In this document: positions 40,669 to 49,844 of the stretch, piece after piece
Numbering within the stretch: the first letter of the stretch is position 1
How the letters are laid out: every line of letters starts with the position of its first letter
Source of the DNA: Sacculina carcini
Taxonomy: Eukaryota; Arthropoda; Thecostraca; Sacculinidae
NCBI GenBank assembly: GCA_916048095.2
Contig: OU696572.1
Span: 5,413,362-5,477,361, forward strand
Reading direction: 5' to 3'
DNA: 64,000 nucleotides
The notes under the pieces: generated by a model
Database searches by the model: none
Seen by the model: only the letters and a program-made list of their open reading frames with translations
What the model was told of the DNA's origin: nothing
Program-made: the position numbers and the translations under genes

Positions 40669-42319
40669 TAGGGCTGTCAAAAAAGTAACCTAAAGAAAAG
40701 AAAAAGTAACTTTATTTTCTAGAAAAAGTAACCTATAAAAGTAACCTTAAAATAACCTATGAGTTGTAATGTTATTATCACGTTTTGTATCGCTTCATCA
40801 CATGTTTATCACGCCTTTGCTAATTGTGTGCTATAGGAAATATACGGTTTGTTTGTTGTTTGTTTGTGAACATAAAAACTAACCTAAAAACCTATAAAAA
40901 GTAACCTAAAAACAACCTAACCTTCGAAAAAATAGCCTTCAAAAAATGTCAATTTTTTGGAGTTCTGAAGTAAGAAAATACACCAGTCCTTTTCTATCCT
41001 CTTTCCGAGTTGGTACTATTTTTCCACCCTCTCTCCGATATGGTACCGTTTTTACAACAAACCACCAAAATTGACTTAACAATATTTGGCCAACATCGCA
41101 AAAAGGAACAAAACCATCAATATGTAATTTAAAGTGGAAAGCTAATATAAAAGTGAAATACAATAATTGCAAATGTAAATATTTTTAGTAATGGTCGCAA
41201 TAATGTTCTTTATATTGTTTCAATGGAACTTCTTATCAAATAGCACGTACTACAGCTTGTATATTAGTGTGAGCGTAAACACTGCATGTGTGAATGCCCC
41301 CCCGTCCTCCCATATGTAGCACCCTGCGCAGAGCCGTAGCAACCGCCACGCCGTACCCCCCGGCCGGGGGGCCCGAATGTTGAGGGGTGCCGTTGCTTCA
41401 CGTATTATGTGATTATGTATAATAATTGCATTCATTATTTGGTGATTTATTTATATTTGGGGCCCCAAGTGTTGCCTTGGGGGGGGGGGCATAATTCCTC
41501 GCAACGGCTCTGACCCTGCGCTCACAATCTTATAAATGGCAAACGTGGGAAAATGGCGCTATCTCAAGCCCTGAAAATCACGTGCTAATTCCTGTTCAAG
41601 TAAATACGTACTGTCAAGTGCTACAGTGCAGTATCTGGTATAGAGAGCTCACACATCGTACTATACCACGCTCCAAACATCTCACGACATCCTCCGGTTC
41701 GTGGACATTTCCTAAAATGGAACTCACTATCCTGCGTACCGAAAAACGTATACATAACGAGTAGCACAAATATTAAGGTGAATATCAATTGCTAAATCCT
41801 AACAGCAGAATATTTGACATTTCTTGATCTTCAGACCTAATAATTTTTTTCATTTCATATCATGTATTTTGCCACAAGACACAAATATAAAAATCAACAC
41901 AGTATATATACATAAGGCAGGGAACTCGAAGCCCTTGGGCTTGTTCTGAGTCCCCACAGTCGTACAATATACACTAATACAAAGCAACACCACAGCAAAT
42001 ATTCCATCTCTTTTCCTATTTTATCCTCATATATACCGTTTTTGTGACTCATATCTGCAAAAAGTCACCAAACTTCGTGGTAAGCTTACCTAATAACAAG
42101 AAAAATAACAAAAGGTAACCTGACGATAAAAAGTAACCTAAAAGCAAAAAAAGTAACCTGAAAGCAAAAAAAGTAACCTAACGATGAAAAAGTAACTTTT
42201 GGTAACCTAATAATTTTTTAAATAATTATCGTACACAACTTTTTCATGCAGTTTTAGGCCTATTATGAAAAATTGACCTTTAGGTGGAAAAGTAACTTTA
42301 TTAACTTTTGACAGCCCTA
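40669..42319. mobile_element. Non-autonomous hAT-like element, copy B
   Basis: Inverted termini TAGGGCTGTCAAAA (40669) and TTTTGACAGCCCTA (42319). Related to copy A at 25679-27623 in opposite orientation, including the terminal AGGTTACTTTTT strings and the segment around TATAGAGAGCTCACACATCG. No transposase. The 8-bp flanks (ATAATAAG left, GTCATAAC right) do not match, unlike copy A. Confidence 0.8.
41329..41512. mobile_element. hAT MITE with 8-bp target duplication
   Basis: 184 bp, from CAGAGCCGTAGCAACC to CGCAACGGCTCTG, in an exact duplication ACCCTGCG (41321-41328, 41513-41520). Same family as 26509-26763, but inserted independently at a different site of the host element. Confidence 0.92.
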
Positions 42320-42850
42320 GTCATAACCAAGTCCAAACACTTTCCCGCTTGATGTGTGGGACCGGACACAATTTGGGAGCAGCCAGAAATGTTGCAGAAA
42401 TCATATGCTGCTCTACCATGAGCGTCTGTAGGAGATGTCGACAAGAGCCACTCACGGTGATGGGCCTTCATGTCTCCCACAAATACAAAAGCTGACTTGG
42501 TGTCCTTCTCCTGAATTGTTGACATGGCTGACAAGAGACATTCGTAGATAGAGTCGTTACTGTCTGGATTTCGGTAGGCTACAAAGATGTAAAAATTCAT
42601 CAAGGCGGTGTTGATACGCAGCAGCATAACTTCATGACAAGTGCAGTCGTGCGCTGTAATTCTCGTTGCTGAAAAGCCTTTGCGTACGTACACTGCTATC
42701 CCACGCCGCCTGTTTTTTTAGTCACGTTTGATTAGCAATGGCTTACTGAAACCTGGCATCAAGAGCTCAGATTGGTCCCGATAATCGGACACAAGCGTTT
42801 CGGCACAGATAACGATGTCCTTGGAGCGGCTGGCTGCTGTCAAATCTCTG
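42320..42850 (-). pseudogene. LINE endonuclease-domain fragment
   Basis: On the minus strand, DIVICAETLVSDYRDQSELL then a frame break at TAAAAAAAC near 42715, then MYVRKGFSATRITAHDC, NFYIFVAYRNPDSNDSIYEC, AFVFVGDMKAHHREWL and VSGPTHQAGKCLDLVMT. These are the blocks of APE-type endonuclease domains of non-LTR retrotransposons (GD-x-NAHH becomes GDMKAHH here). It is cut at 42320 by hAT-like copy B and lacks RT. Confidence 0.8.
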
Positions 42851-43230
42851 ATAAAGAAAACAAAGAAAATAAAGAAAATAAAGAAAATAAAGAAAATAAA
42901 GAAAATAAAGAAAATAAAGAAAATAAAGAAAATAAACAAAATAAACAAAATAAAGAAAATAAAGAAAATAAAGAAAATAAAGAAAATAAAGAAAATAAAG
43001 AAAATAAAGAAAATAAAGAAAATAAAGAAAATAAAGAAAATAAAGAAAATAAAGAAAATAAAGAAAATAATGAAATTAAAGAAAATAAAGAAAATAAAGA
43101 AAATAAAGAAAATAAAGAAAATAAAGAAAATAAAGAAAATAAAGAAAATAAAGAAAATAAAGAAAATAAAGAAAACAAAGAAAACAAAGAAAATAAAGAA
43201 AATAAAGAAAATAAAGAAAATAAAGAAAAT

Positions 43231-43420
43231 TAATTGTACACTCGTGCTTGCGCACTATATATACCACATATAAACCATCTCTCTTGAACATCTACAATGA
43301 CCGGACCGCGTAAGACTGCTCGAACTCCGAGGACCTCGGTTCGAATCCCAGCCAGGTAATAACTTTCTTCACTCAACACTAAACTCTACACACAAATAAT
43401 CGAAATAAATTGGATGAATT
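43231..43420 (+). repeat. Spacer repeat with tRNA-like sequence, first copy
   Basis: 190 bp. Compared with the others it has ATGACCGG instead of ATGGCCGG and loses CT in GACTCTGCTC. It still has GGTTCGAATCC. It marks the array's left edge and may be older. Confidence 0.85.
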
Positions 43421-43960
43421 AAAGAAAATAAAGAAAATAAAGAAAATAAAGAAAATAAAGAAAATAAAGAAAATAAAGAAAATAAAGAAAATAAAGAAAA
43501 TAAAGAAAATAAAGAAAATAAAGAAAATAAAGAAAATAAAGAAAATAAAGAAAATAAAGAAAATAAAGAAAATAAAGAAAATAAAGAAAATAAAGAAAAT
43601 AAAGAAAATAAAGAAAATAAAGAAAATAAAGAAAATAAAGAAAATAAAGAAAATAAAGAAAATAAAGAAAATAAAGAAAATAAAGAAAATAAAGAAAATA
43701 AAGAAAATAAAGAAAATAAAGAAAATAAAGAAAATAAAGAAAATAAAGAAAATAAAGAAAATAAAGAAAATAAAGAAAATAAAGAAAATAAAGAAAATAA
43801 AGAAAATAAAGAAAATAAAGAAAATAAAGAAAATAAAGAAAATAAAGAAAATAAAGAAAATAAAGAAAATAAAGAAAATAAAGAAAATAAAGAAAATAAA
43901 GAAAATAAAGAAAATAAAGAAAATAAAGAAAATAAAGAAAATAAAGAAAATAAAGAAAAT

Positions 43961-44152
43961 TAATTGTACACTCGTGCTTGCGCACTATATATACCACATA
44001 TAAACCATCTCTCTTGAACATCTACAATGGCCGGACCGCGTAAGACTCTGCTCGAACCCCGAGGACCTCGGTTCGAATCCCAGCCAGGTAATAACTTTCT
44101 TCACTCAACACTAAACTCTACACACAAATAATCGAAATAAATGGGATGAATT
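43961..44152 (+). ncRNA. tRNA-like SINE-type unit (representative of 22 spacers)
   Basis: The ~192-bp spacer has TATATATA (43986-43993), then about 35 bp later a tRNA-like stretch (44028-44086). Its ends TGGCCGG and CCAGCCA could pair except one position, the centre has a CTCG...CGAG hairpin, and GGTTCGAATCC is a perfect RNA polymerase III B box; the A box is weak. At ~59 nt it is too short and lacks a proper anticodon loop, so it is not a tRNA gene; a tRNA-derived SINE head with A-rich tail fits best. Copies start at 43231, 43961, 44693, 50184, 50897, 51260, 51857, 52193, 52934, 54080, 54893, 55778, 56420, 57557, 58055, 59489, 60104, 60548, 61271, 61724, 62663 and 63557. Transcription is untested. 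Confidence 0.5.
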
Positions 44153-45117
44153 AAAGAAAATAAAGAAAATAAAGAAAATAAAGAAAATAAAGAAAATAAA
44201 GAAAATAAAGAAAATAAAAAAAATAAAGAAAATAAAGAAAATAAAGAAAATAAAGAAAATAAAGAAAATAAAGAAAATAAAGAAAATAAAGAAAATAAAG
44301 AAAATAAAGAAAATAAAGAAAATAAAGAAAATAAAGAAAATAAAGAAAATAAAGAAAATAAAGAAAATAAAGAAAATAAAGAAAATAAAGAAAATAAAGA
44401 AAATAAAGAAAATAAAGAAAATAAAGAAAATAAAGAAAATAAAGAAAATAAAGAAAATAAAGAAAATAAAGAAAATAAAGAAAATAAAGAAAATAAAGAA
44501 AATAAAGAAAATAAAGAAAATAAAGAAAATAAAGAAAATAAAGAAAATAAAGAAAATAAAGAAAATAAAGAAAATAAAGAAAATAAAAAAAATAAAGAAA
44601 ATAAAGAAAATAAAGAAAATAAAGAAAATAAAGAAAATAAAGAAAATAAAGAAAATAAAGAAAATAAAGAAAATAAAGAAAATAAAGAAAATTAATTGTA
44701 CACTCGTGCTTGCGCACTATATATACCACATATAAACCATCTCTCTTGAACATCTACAATGGCCGGACCGCGTAAGACTCTGCTCGAACCCCGAGGACCT
44801 CGGTTCGAATCCCAGCCAGGTAATAACTTTCTTCACTCAACACTAAACTCTACACACAAATAATCGAAATAAATGGGATGAATTAAAGAAAATAAAGAAA
44901 ATAAAGAAAATAAAGAAAATAAAGAAAATAAAGAAAATAAAGAAAATAAAGAAAATAAAGAAAATAAAGAAAATAAAGAAAATAAAGAAAATAAAGAAAA
45001 TAAAGAAAATAAAGAAAATAAAGAAAATAAAGAAAATAAAGAAAATAAAGAAAATAAAGAAAATAAAGAAAATAAAGAAAATAAAGAAAATAAAGAAAAT
45101 AAAGAAAATAAAGAAAA

Positions 45118-45277
45118 TGTGCGTTAGTATATTAGAGTGCTGCATATCTAGCCAGAGCGGTGTGAGTGAGTGTCGTATTCGCGTGCATATGTATGTATGT
45201 GTGCGAGTGTGTGCATGTTTGCAGCGTCAGCTTGCTGACTCGGCTCGACTTGCGTTTGAGCGTTGTGGCAGGTAGTG

Positions 45278-45311
<34 letters not shown>

Positions 45312-45485
45312 GTGTGTGCATTTACATGTATGTTGATGTGTGCTTGTGTGCGATGGTCATGAGAAGCCGGTGCAGGGGGAGTTGAATGTGTGCGTTGTCT
45401 GTGGAAGGATGGTGTTTGATTGCTGAGCGCTGGTGCATGAAAATACAGGTGAAACGTGGTGCTGCTGTCATCTGACTTTACTACA
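45118..45485 (+). repeat. 5' LTR
   Basis: Starts TGTGCGTTAG, ends TGACTTTACTACA, with a (GT)n run near 45280-45320. The primer site after it (AGCTATTTCGGC...) is not one I recognise. Confidence 0.9.
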
Positions 45486-45514
45486 AGCTATTTCGGCATT
45501 TTACTGATTCAATC

Positions 45515-46321
45515 ATGAGTAATCCTGATCAATCGAGTGGATCGCAGTCAAATTTTGATCTCAAGCTCATCCCCGAGTTTGACGGCTCCGGGAAACAAGA
45601 TGTTTCGGAATGGCTGGAAAAAGTAGAGCTCGTATGTCAGCTCAAAAATGTGGACGATGTCGCAACTGTCATTGCGCTACGCGTGACAGGAGGGGCGTTT
45701 GCGGTGTTTCAGCAGATGAACCCCCTCGATCGGGTTAATTGCGACAAACTAAAGGCTGAGTTGAAAGCTGCATTTGGCGCGGACCGGTTTACCGCCTATG
45801 AACAGTTCACGCGCCGCAAACTGTACTCTGGCGAGTCACCGGACATATATCTGGCGGATTTGAGACGTTTGGCTGCGCTATTCGGTGGCGTACCAGAGAC
45901 AGCGATCACGTGCGCGTTTGTTGCAGGGCTGCCTTCCAATGTGCGTCAGCTTTTGAGGGCGGGCTCACGCGTGGAAGTCCTGGACACTTATCAAGTTCTG
46001 GCTCATGCTCGCATTCTGTTGCAGGAGGACCCTCAGGCGTCATTTGTGCAATCAGGACTTGGTGCTCGAACAGCGACCGTGCCAATCAACAGGAATACTC
46101 AGCTACGTTGTTTTGCTTGTGGCGGAACAGGACATTTTGCCAGATATTGTCGGGATGGAGCTGTGAGCTCTAGAGGAAGAACAATGAGGAGAGGCGCTGT
46201 GGCCCGTGGCAGTGTGGTGCGGTGTCATCGCTGCAATGAAGTCGGACATTTCTCTCGAGAGTGTTCGGGAAACGACCAAGGGGAGAGGCCGTTTGCGCAA
46301 GCGTCTTCTCCCGCTCTCTAA
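45515..46321 (+). CDS. gag: Gag polyprotein with two zinc knuckles
   Basis: 268 residues from the first ATG after the LTR. A capsid-like region with IPEFDGSGKQDVSEWLEKVE (residues ~19-38) and AYEQFTRRKLYSGESPDIYL resembles Retrotrans_gag domains. The C-terminal nucleocapsid part has two CCHC knuckles, CFACGGTGHFARYC (~195) and CHRCNEVGHFSREC (~236), separated by an Arg-rich linker. It packages the element RNA. It overlaps pol by about 80 bases in the -1 frame. Confidence 0.9.
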   Translation: MSNPDQSSGSQSNFDLKLIPEFDGSGKQDVSEWLEKVELVCQLKNVDDVATVIALRVTGGAFAVFQQMNPLDRVNCDKLKAELKAAFGADRFTAYEQFTRRKLYSGESPDIYLADLRRLAALFGGVPETAITCAFVAGLPSNVRQLLRAGSRVEVLDTYQVLAHARILLQEDPQASFVQSGLGARTATVPINRNTQLRCFACGGTGHFARYCRDGAVSSRGRTMRRGAVARGSVVRCHRCNEVGHFSRECSGNDQGERPFAQASSPAL

Positions 46322-49300
46322 ATTCTGCGCTTCCTACTGTTTCAATGTGTGTTAACGGCGAGCGGACGACAGCATTGGTGGACACTGGATGTTCGATTTG
46401 TGTAGCTCATGTGTCTATCTGCAGTGAATTCAGACCCACAGAAACAAGAATTGTGACAATGTCAGGGCAGCGGCAAAGGTGCAAAGGGATTGGAAATGTG
46501 AGAGTATGTATTGATGGAGTGAATGGGGTGCGACTGTTGAAAGTGTTGGTGGTGGCCATTCGACCTTTGGGTTTCGAGTTTATCATGGGGATGAACGGTG
46601 TTGAAATGTTGGGAGGTGTGACGGTCAGCTCCTCGCGTGTTGTTCGGTTCGGAGCCCAAGGTCTTGAGGTAGTGAGTCGTCCTACGCTAGGGGTGTGTCT
46701 CGGTGCTAGAGATAAGGTTCCAGATGAATGTGACGGTGATTTGAGCCGTGCAGTTCATGAGCACTGCGCTGAAAAACGGGATGGCAAGTCGAACAGAACG
46801 GACTGTGCTCCAGTCTCGCATGCAAAAATTGTTCGGATTGAAGAGAAAGATTTTGTTGTGGTGTTTGACCCTGTCAAACGCACGTGGACGGCTGAGTGGA
46901 AGTGGTCAGATGCTGAAGAGCCCGGAGTGTTGTACAATCGTGTCGGGCAGTATTCTATGTCGCACGATGTCCGGTCTGCATTTGAGGAGGAACTGGAAGA
47001 GTGGATACGTGAGGAGTGGCTGATTCCATATGATGAGCGGAAGCATGGTCCTGCAAAAGGTCTTGTCCCGCTGATGGCGGTGCCACAAAGAAACAAAGTG
47101 AGACCAGTGATGGATTTGAGGCAAGTGAACGAGCACATTGACGTACACACTAGAGACGCTGATGTGTGCGCAGATCGAGTGCGTGAATGGAGACGACAGG
47201 GCAGGAACGTGTCAACGCTTGATTTGAAAAAAGCGTACTTGCAGATTCGGGTGTCTGATAAGATGTGGCCATATCAAACGGTGATTGTGAAGGGTCAAAG
47301 ATATTGCCTAACGCGTCTGGCGTTTGGATTGAACGTCTCACCGTTAGTCATGAGAGCTGTGCTACACTTTGTGTTGTCAGCCGACCCCGAAGTTGAGAGA
47401 GGCACTTCGGCTTACGTCGACGATATCTTGGTCAATGAGGATGTTGTCAAAGTGGAGCGAGTTGAGAGTCACTTGAACCGATATGGACTCGTTTGCAAGG
47501 CAAGTGTGAAGGTGACGGATGGTGCGCGACTCTTGGGAATGAGAGTCTGGGGAGAGGGTGGTGCGCTGTCGTGGAGGAGAGACGGGGAGGTTTGTGAAAT
47601 GCCCGAAATGATAACAAGAAGATCTGTGTTTTCGTTTTGTGGGAAATTAGTCGGTCACTACCCCGTGTGTGGATGGCTGAGGGTGGCAGTAGCTTTTATC
47701 AAGCGGCTCACGAATGCGCACACGAAGGGCTGGGACGATCCAGTTGTGAACGATCACGTGAAGACTTGTTTAAAGGAGGTGCTGAGAGTTGTAAAGGATA
47801 ATGATCCAGTTTGTGGCAGATGGAATGTGGAAGGACACGAGGCGAAGGTTTGGGTTGACGCGAGCTCGCTCGCCATGGGTGTTCGTCTTGACGTTGACGG
47901 TAACATAATTGAGGATGCAAGTTGGCTGAGATCTGACAGTGCGACGCACATCAACATGGCGGAATTAGACGCACTGATAAAAGGACTGAATATGGCCTTG
48001 GTGTGGAAGATGCGGAAAATCGAAATTGTTACCGATTCTTTGACTGTTCATCGATGGGTCACTGATTGTTTGTCAGGTAAGAGACGACTGCGAACGAAGG
48101 CTGCAGGAGAACTGCTGGTGAGAAGGAGACTTGACATTGTGGCCGCGTTGGTGGAAGAATACAACCTGGATCTTTCAGTTACGTTAGTGGCTTCGGCACT
48201 AAACAGAGCGGACGGCATGACGCGCGTGCCTCAACGGTGGCTGAAGCTATCAACTGACTGCTTCAGTGACTTAAAAACGTCGTTCGTCGGGTGCGGAATT
48301 GCTGAGTGTGAAGACGATGGGTGCTCGTCAGCAGAGGTGATTCGTGATGTTCATCATCTGATGGGACATCCTGGAGCTCGGAGGACGTTACAGTGTGTCA
48401 GACGGACGCGACGGAATGTGAGCTCGCGAGAGGTACGGGAGGCTCTAAAGCGGTGCCAAATATGTCAATCGGTAGATCCAGCGCCGGCAAAATGGAGATC
48501 TGGTCATCTGGAGGTGGAGCGCGTGTGGCAACGCGTTGCTATCGACATTACCCACTGGAAAGGATTGTCGTGCTTGACCATGGTGGATTGTGGACCGTCA
48601 CGGTTTGCAATATGGCGGCCGTTGCGCATGCAAAATGCCGCGTGTGTCATCGAGCAACTTGAGAGTGTTTTCTGCGAGCGTGGACCTCCGGAAGAGCTTT
48701 TCGGCGATAACGATACGGCTTTCAGAAGTAAGCTCTTCGCGGCTTTTGCTGAAAGATGGGGAGTCAGACTGAGGTTCAGGTGTGCGTATGTACCAAGTGG
48801 TAACGGGGTGGTGGAGCGTAACCATCGCACCGTGAAGGTTATAGCGGCTAGAAAAGGGTGTTCTCTGGCCGAGGCAGTATACATGTATAACGTGACGCCG
48901 CGTGGTAGCGGATCAGACAGTTGTCCAGCCGCTGAACTGTACAAATACGCAGTCAGAGTGCGAGGCATTGATAAGGTTTCAACGCTGACGGGCGAATCAG
49001 AAGATTGTGTGTACAAGAAGGGAGACTTGGTGTGGGTGAAACCACCAAACGTGCGATGTGATCAGAGATACGGTAAGGGTGTGGTCACTGGTGTGGTTTC
49101 GCATCAATCTGTGGAGGTGGATAACGTTCCGCGCCACGTGCGCGATCTGCGACCTCGTGATCAGTCTCATAACGAGGCTGAACAACCAGAAGTTCTAGAT
49201 GACAACGCGGATGATGAAATGTTCATCACTCTGCCTCATCGACGGAGTCGCGAGGAATGTGACGCTTTATCGGGTTTTCAGCCCCGCAGATCAACGAGGC

Positions 49301-49332
49301 TGATTGAGAAGCGGCAGCGCGCCGTCCGATGA
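46240..49332 (+). CDS. pol: Pol polyprotein (protease-RT-RNase H-integrase)
   Basis: Open from 46240 to TGA 49330-49332. There is no ATG before 46345, so a -1 frameshift from gag is likely. Residues below count from 46261. Protease: TTALVDTGCSICVA (~39). RT: STLDLKKAYLQIRV and TSAYVDDILVNED (~383). RNase H: AKVWVDASSLAMGV (~530), with a Glu in INMAELDALIKGL and Asp in EIVTDSLTVHRWV, a fuller RNase H1-like set than usual in Gypsy. Integrase: HHLMGHPGARR...CQIC (~697), then AIDITHWKG (~760), LFGDNDTAF (~814) and NGVVERNHR (~850). The domain order fits Ty3/Gypsy, but RT blocks are divergent and I cannot name the clade. All catalytic residues are present. Confidence 0.88.
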   Translation, partial: SRTFLSRVFGKRPRGEAVCASVFSRSLNSALPTVSMCVNGERTTALVDTGCSICVAHVSICSEFRPTETRIVTMSGQRQRCKGIGNVRVCIDGVNGVRLLKVLVVAIRPLGFEFIMGMNGVEMLGGVTVSSSRVVRFGAQGLEVVSRPTLGVCLGARDKVPDECDGDLSRAVHEHCAEKRDGKSNRTDCAPVSHAKIVRIEEKDFVVVFDPVKRTWTAEWKWSDAEEPGVLYNRVGQYSMSHDVRSAFEEELEEWIREEWLIPYDERKHGPAKGLVPLMAVPQRNKVRPVMDLRQVNEHIDVHTRDADVCADRVREWRRQGRNVSTLDLKKAYLQIRVSDKMWPYQTVIVKGQRYCLTRLAFGLNVSPLVMRAVLHFVLSADPEVERGTSAYVDDILVNEDVVKVERVESHLNRYGLVCKASVKVTDGARLLGMRVWGEGGALSWRRDGEVCEMPEMITRRSVFSFCGKLVGHYPVCGWLRVAVAFIKRLTNAHTKGWDDPVVNDHVKTCLKEVLRVVKDNDPVCGRWNVEGHEAKVWVDASSLAMGVRLDVDGNIIEDASWLRSDSATHINMAELDALIKGLNMALVWKMRKIEIVTDSLTVHRWVTDCLSGKRRLRTKAAGELLVRRRLDIVAALVEEYNLDLSVTLVASALNRADGMTRVPQRWLKLSTDCFSDLKTSFVGCGIAECEDDGCSSAEVIRDVHHLMGHPGARRTLQCVRRTRRNVSSREVREALKRCQICQSVDPAPAKWRSGHLEVERVWQRVAIDITHWKGLSCLTMVDCGPSRFAIWRPLRMQNAACVIEQLESVFCERGPPEELFGDNDTAFRSKLFAAFAERWGVRLRFRCAYVPSGNGVVERNHRTVKVIAARKGCSLAEAVYMYNVTPRGSGSDSCPAAELYKYAVRVRGIDKVSTLTGESEDCVYKKGDLVWVKPPNVRCDQRYGKGVVTGVVSHQSVEVDNVPRHVRDLRPRDQSHNEAEQPEVLDDNADDEMFITLPHRRSREECDALSGFQPRRSTRLIEKRQRAVR

Positions 49333-49463
49333 TTGTTGTCATGACTATTTGACACGAATGTTCGGTTTTTTGGTTTGTTCTTTTGATGTTCATGTTGTGC
49401 TTCTTTTCTTCTTACCCCTATTGTCCTGTGTTAACTTGCGTTTTTTGTGATTTGTATATAATC

Positions 49464-49472
49464 AGGGGAGAG
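49464..49472 (+). promoter_or_regulatory. Polypurine tract
   Basis: AGGGGAGAG lies directly before the 3' LTR start TGTGCG. Confidence 0.8.
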
Positions 49473-49631
49473 TGTGCGTTAGTATATTAGAGTGCTGCAT
49501 ATCTAGCCAGAGCGGTGTGAGTGAGTGTCGTATTCGCGTGCATATGTATGTCTGTGTGCGAGTGTGTGCATGTTTGCAGCGTCAGCTTGCTGACTCGGCT
49601 CGACTTGCGTTTGAGCGTTGTGTCAGGTAGT

Positions 49632-49668
<37 letters not shown>

Positions 49669-49844
49669 GTGTGTGTGCATTTACATGTATGTTGATGTGT
49701 GCTTGTGTGCGATGGTCATGAGAAGCCGGTGCAGGGGGAGTTGAATGTGTGCGTTGTCTGTGGAAGGATGGTGTTTGATTGCTGAGCGCTGGTGCATGAA
49801 AATACAGGTGAAACGTGGTGCTGCTGTCATCTGACTTTACTACA
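49473..49844 (+). repeat. 3' LTR
   Basis: 372 bp, near-identical to the 5' LTR, with a slightly longer (GT)n run. Confidence 0.9.

Larger units (their letters stand above)
42853..45117 (+). repeat. Composite satellite, part 1: (AAAGAAAAT)n arrays with tRNA-like spacers
   Basis: Arrays of the 9-mer AAAGAAAAT at 42853-43230 (42 units), 43421-43960 (60), 44153-44692 (60) and 44885-45117 (interrupted by an LTR element). Spacers at 43231-43420, 43961-44152 and 44693-44884. The first spacer is the most divergent. Open frames in both strands (Lys/Ile, Glu/Asn/Lys, Phe/Leu/Tyr repeats) result from the unit having no stop in these frames. Confidence 0.95.
45118..49844 (+). mobile_element. Full-length LTR retrotransposon, divergent Gypsy-like
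   Basis: LTRs of 368 and 372 bp, gag and pol intact, inserted in a satellite array with the 5-bp duplication GAAAA (45113-45117, 49845-49849). The LTRs differ by two substitutions and (GT)n length only, so the insertion is recent. Removing the element and one GAAAA leaves an array of 567 bp, exactly 63 units of nine. Confidence 0.95.

Noticed and set aside
44028-44086. Functional tRNA gene in each spacer
   Set aside because: The tRNA-like stretch is ~59 nt, has no standard anticodon loop, a mismatched acceptor and T stem, and a weak A box. Only the B box is good.
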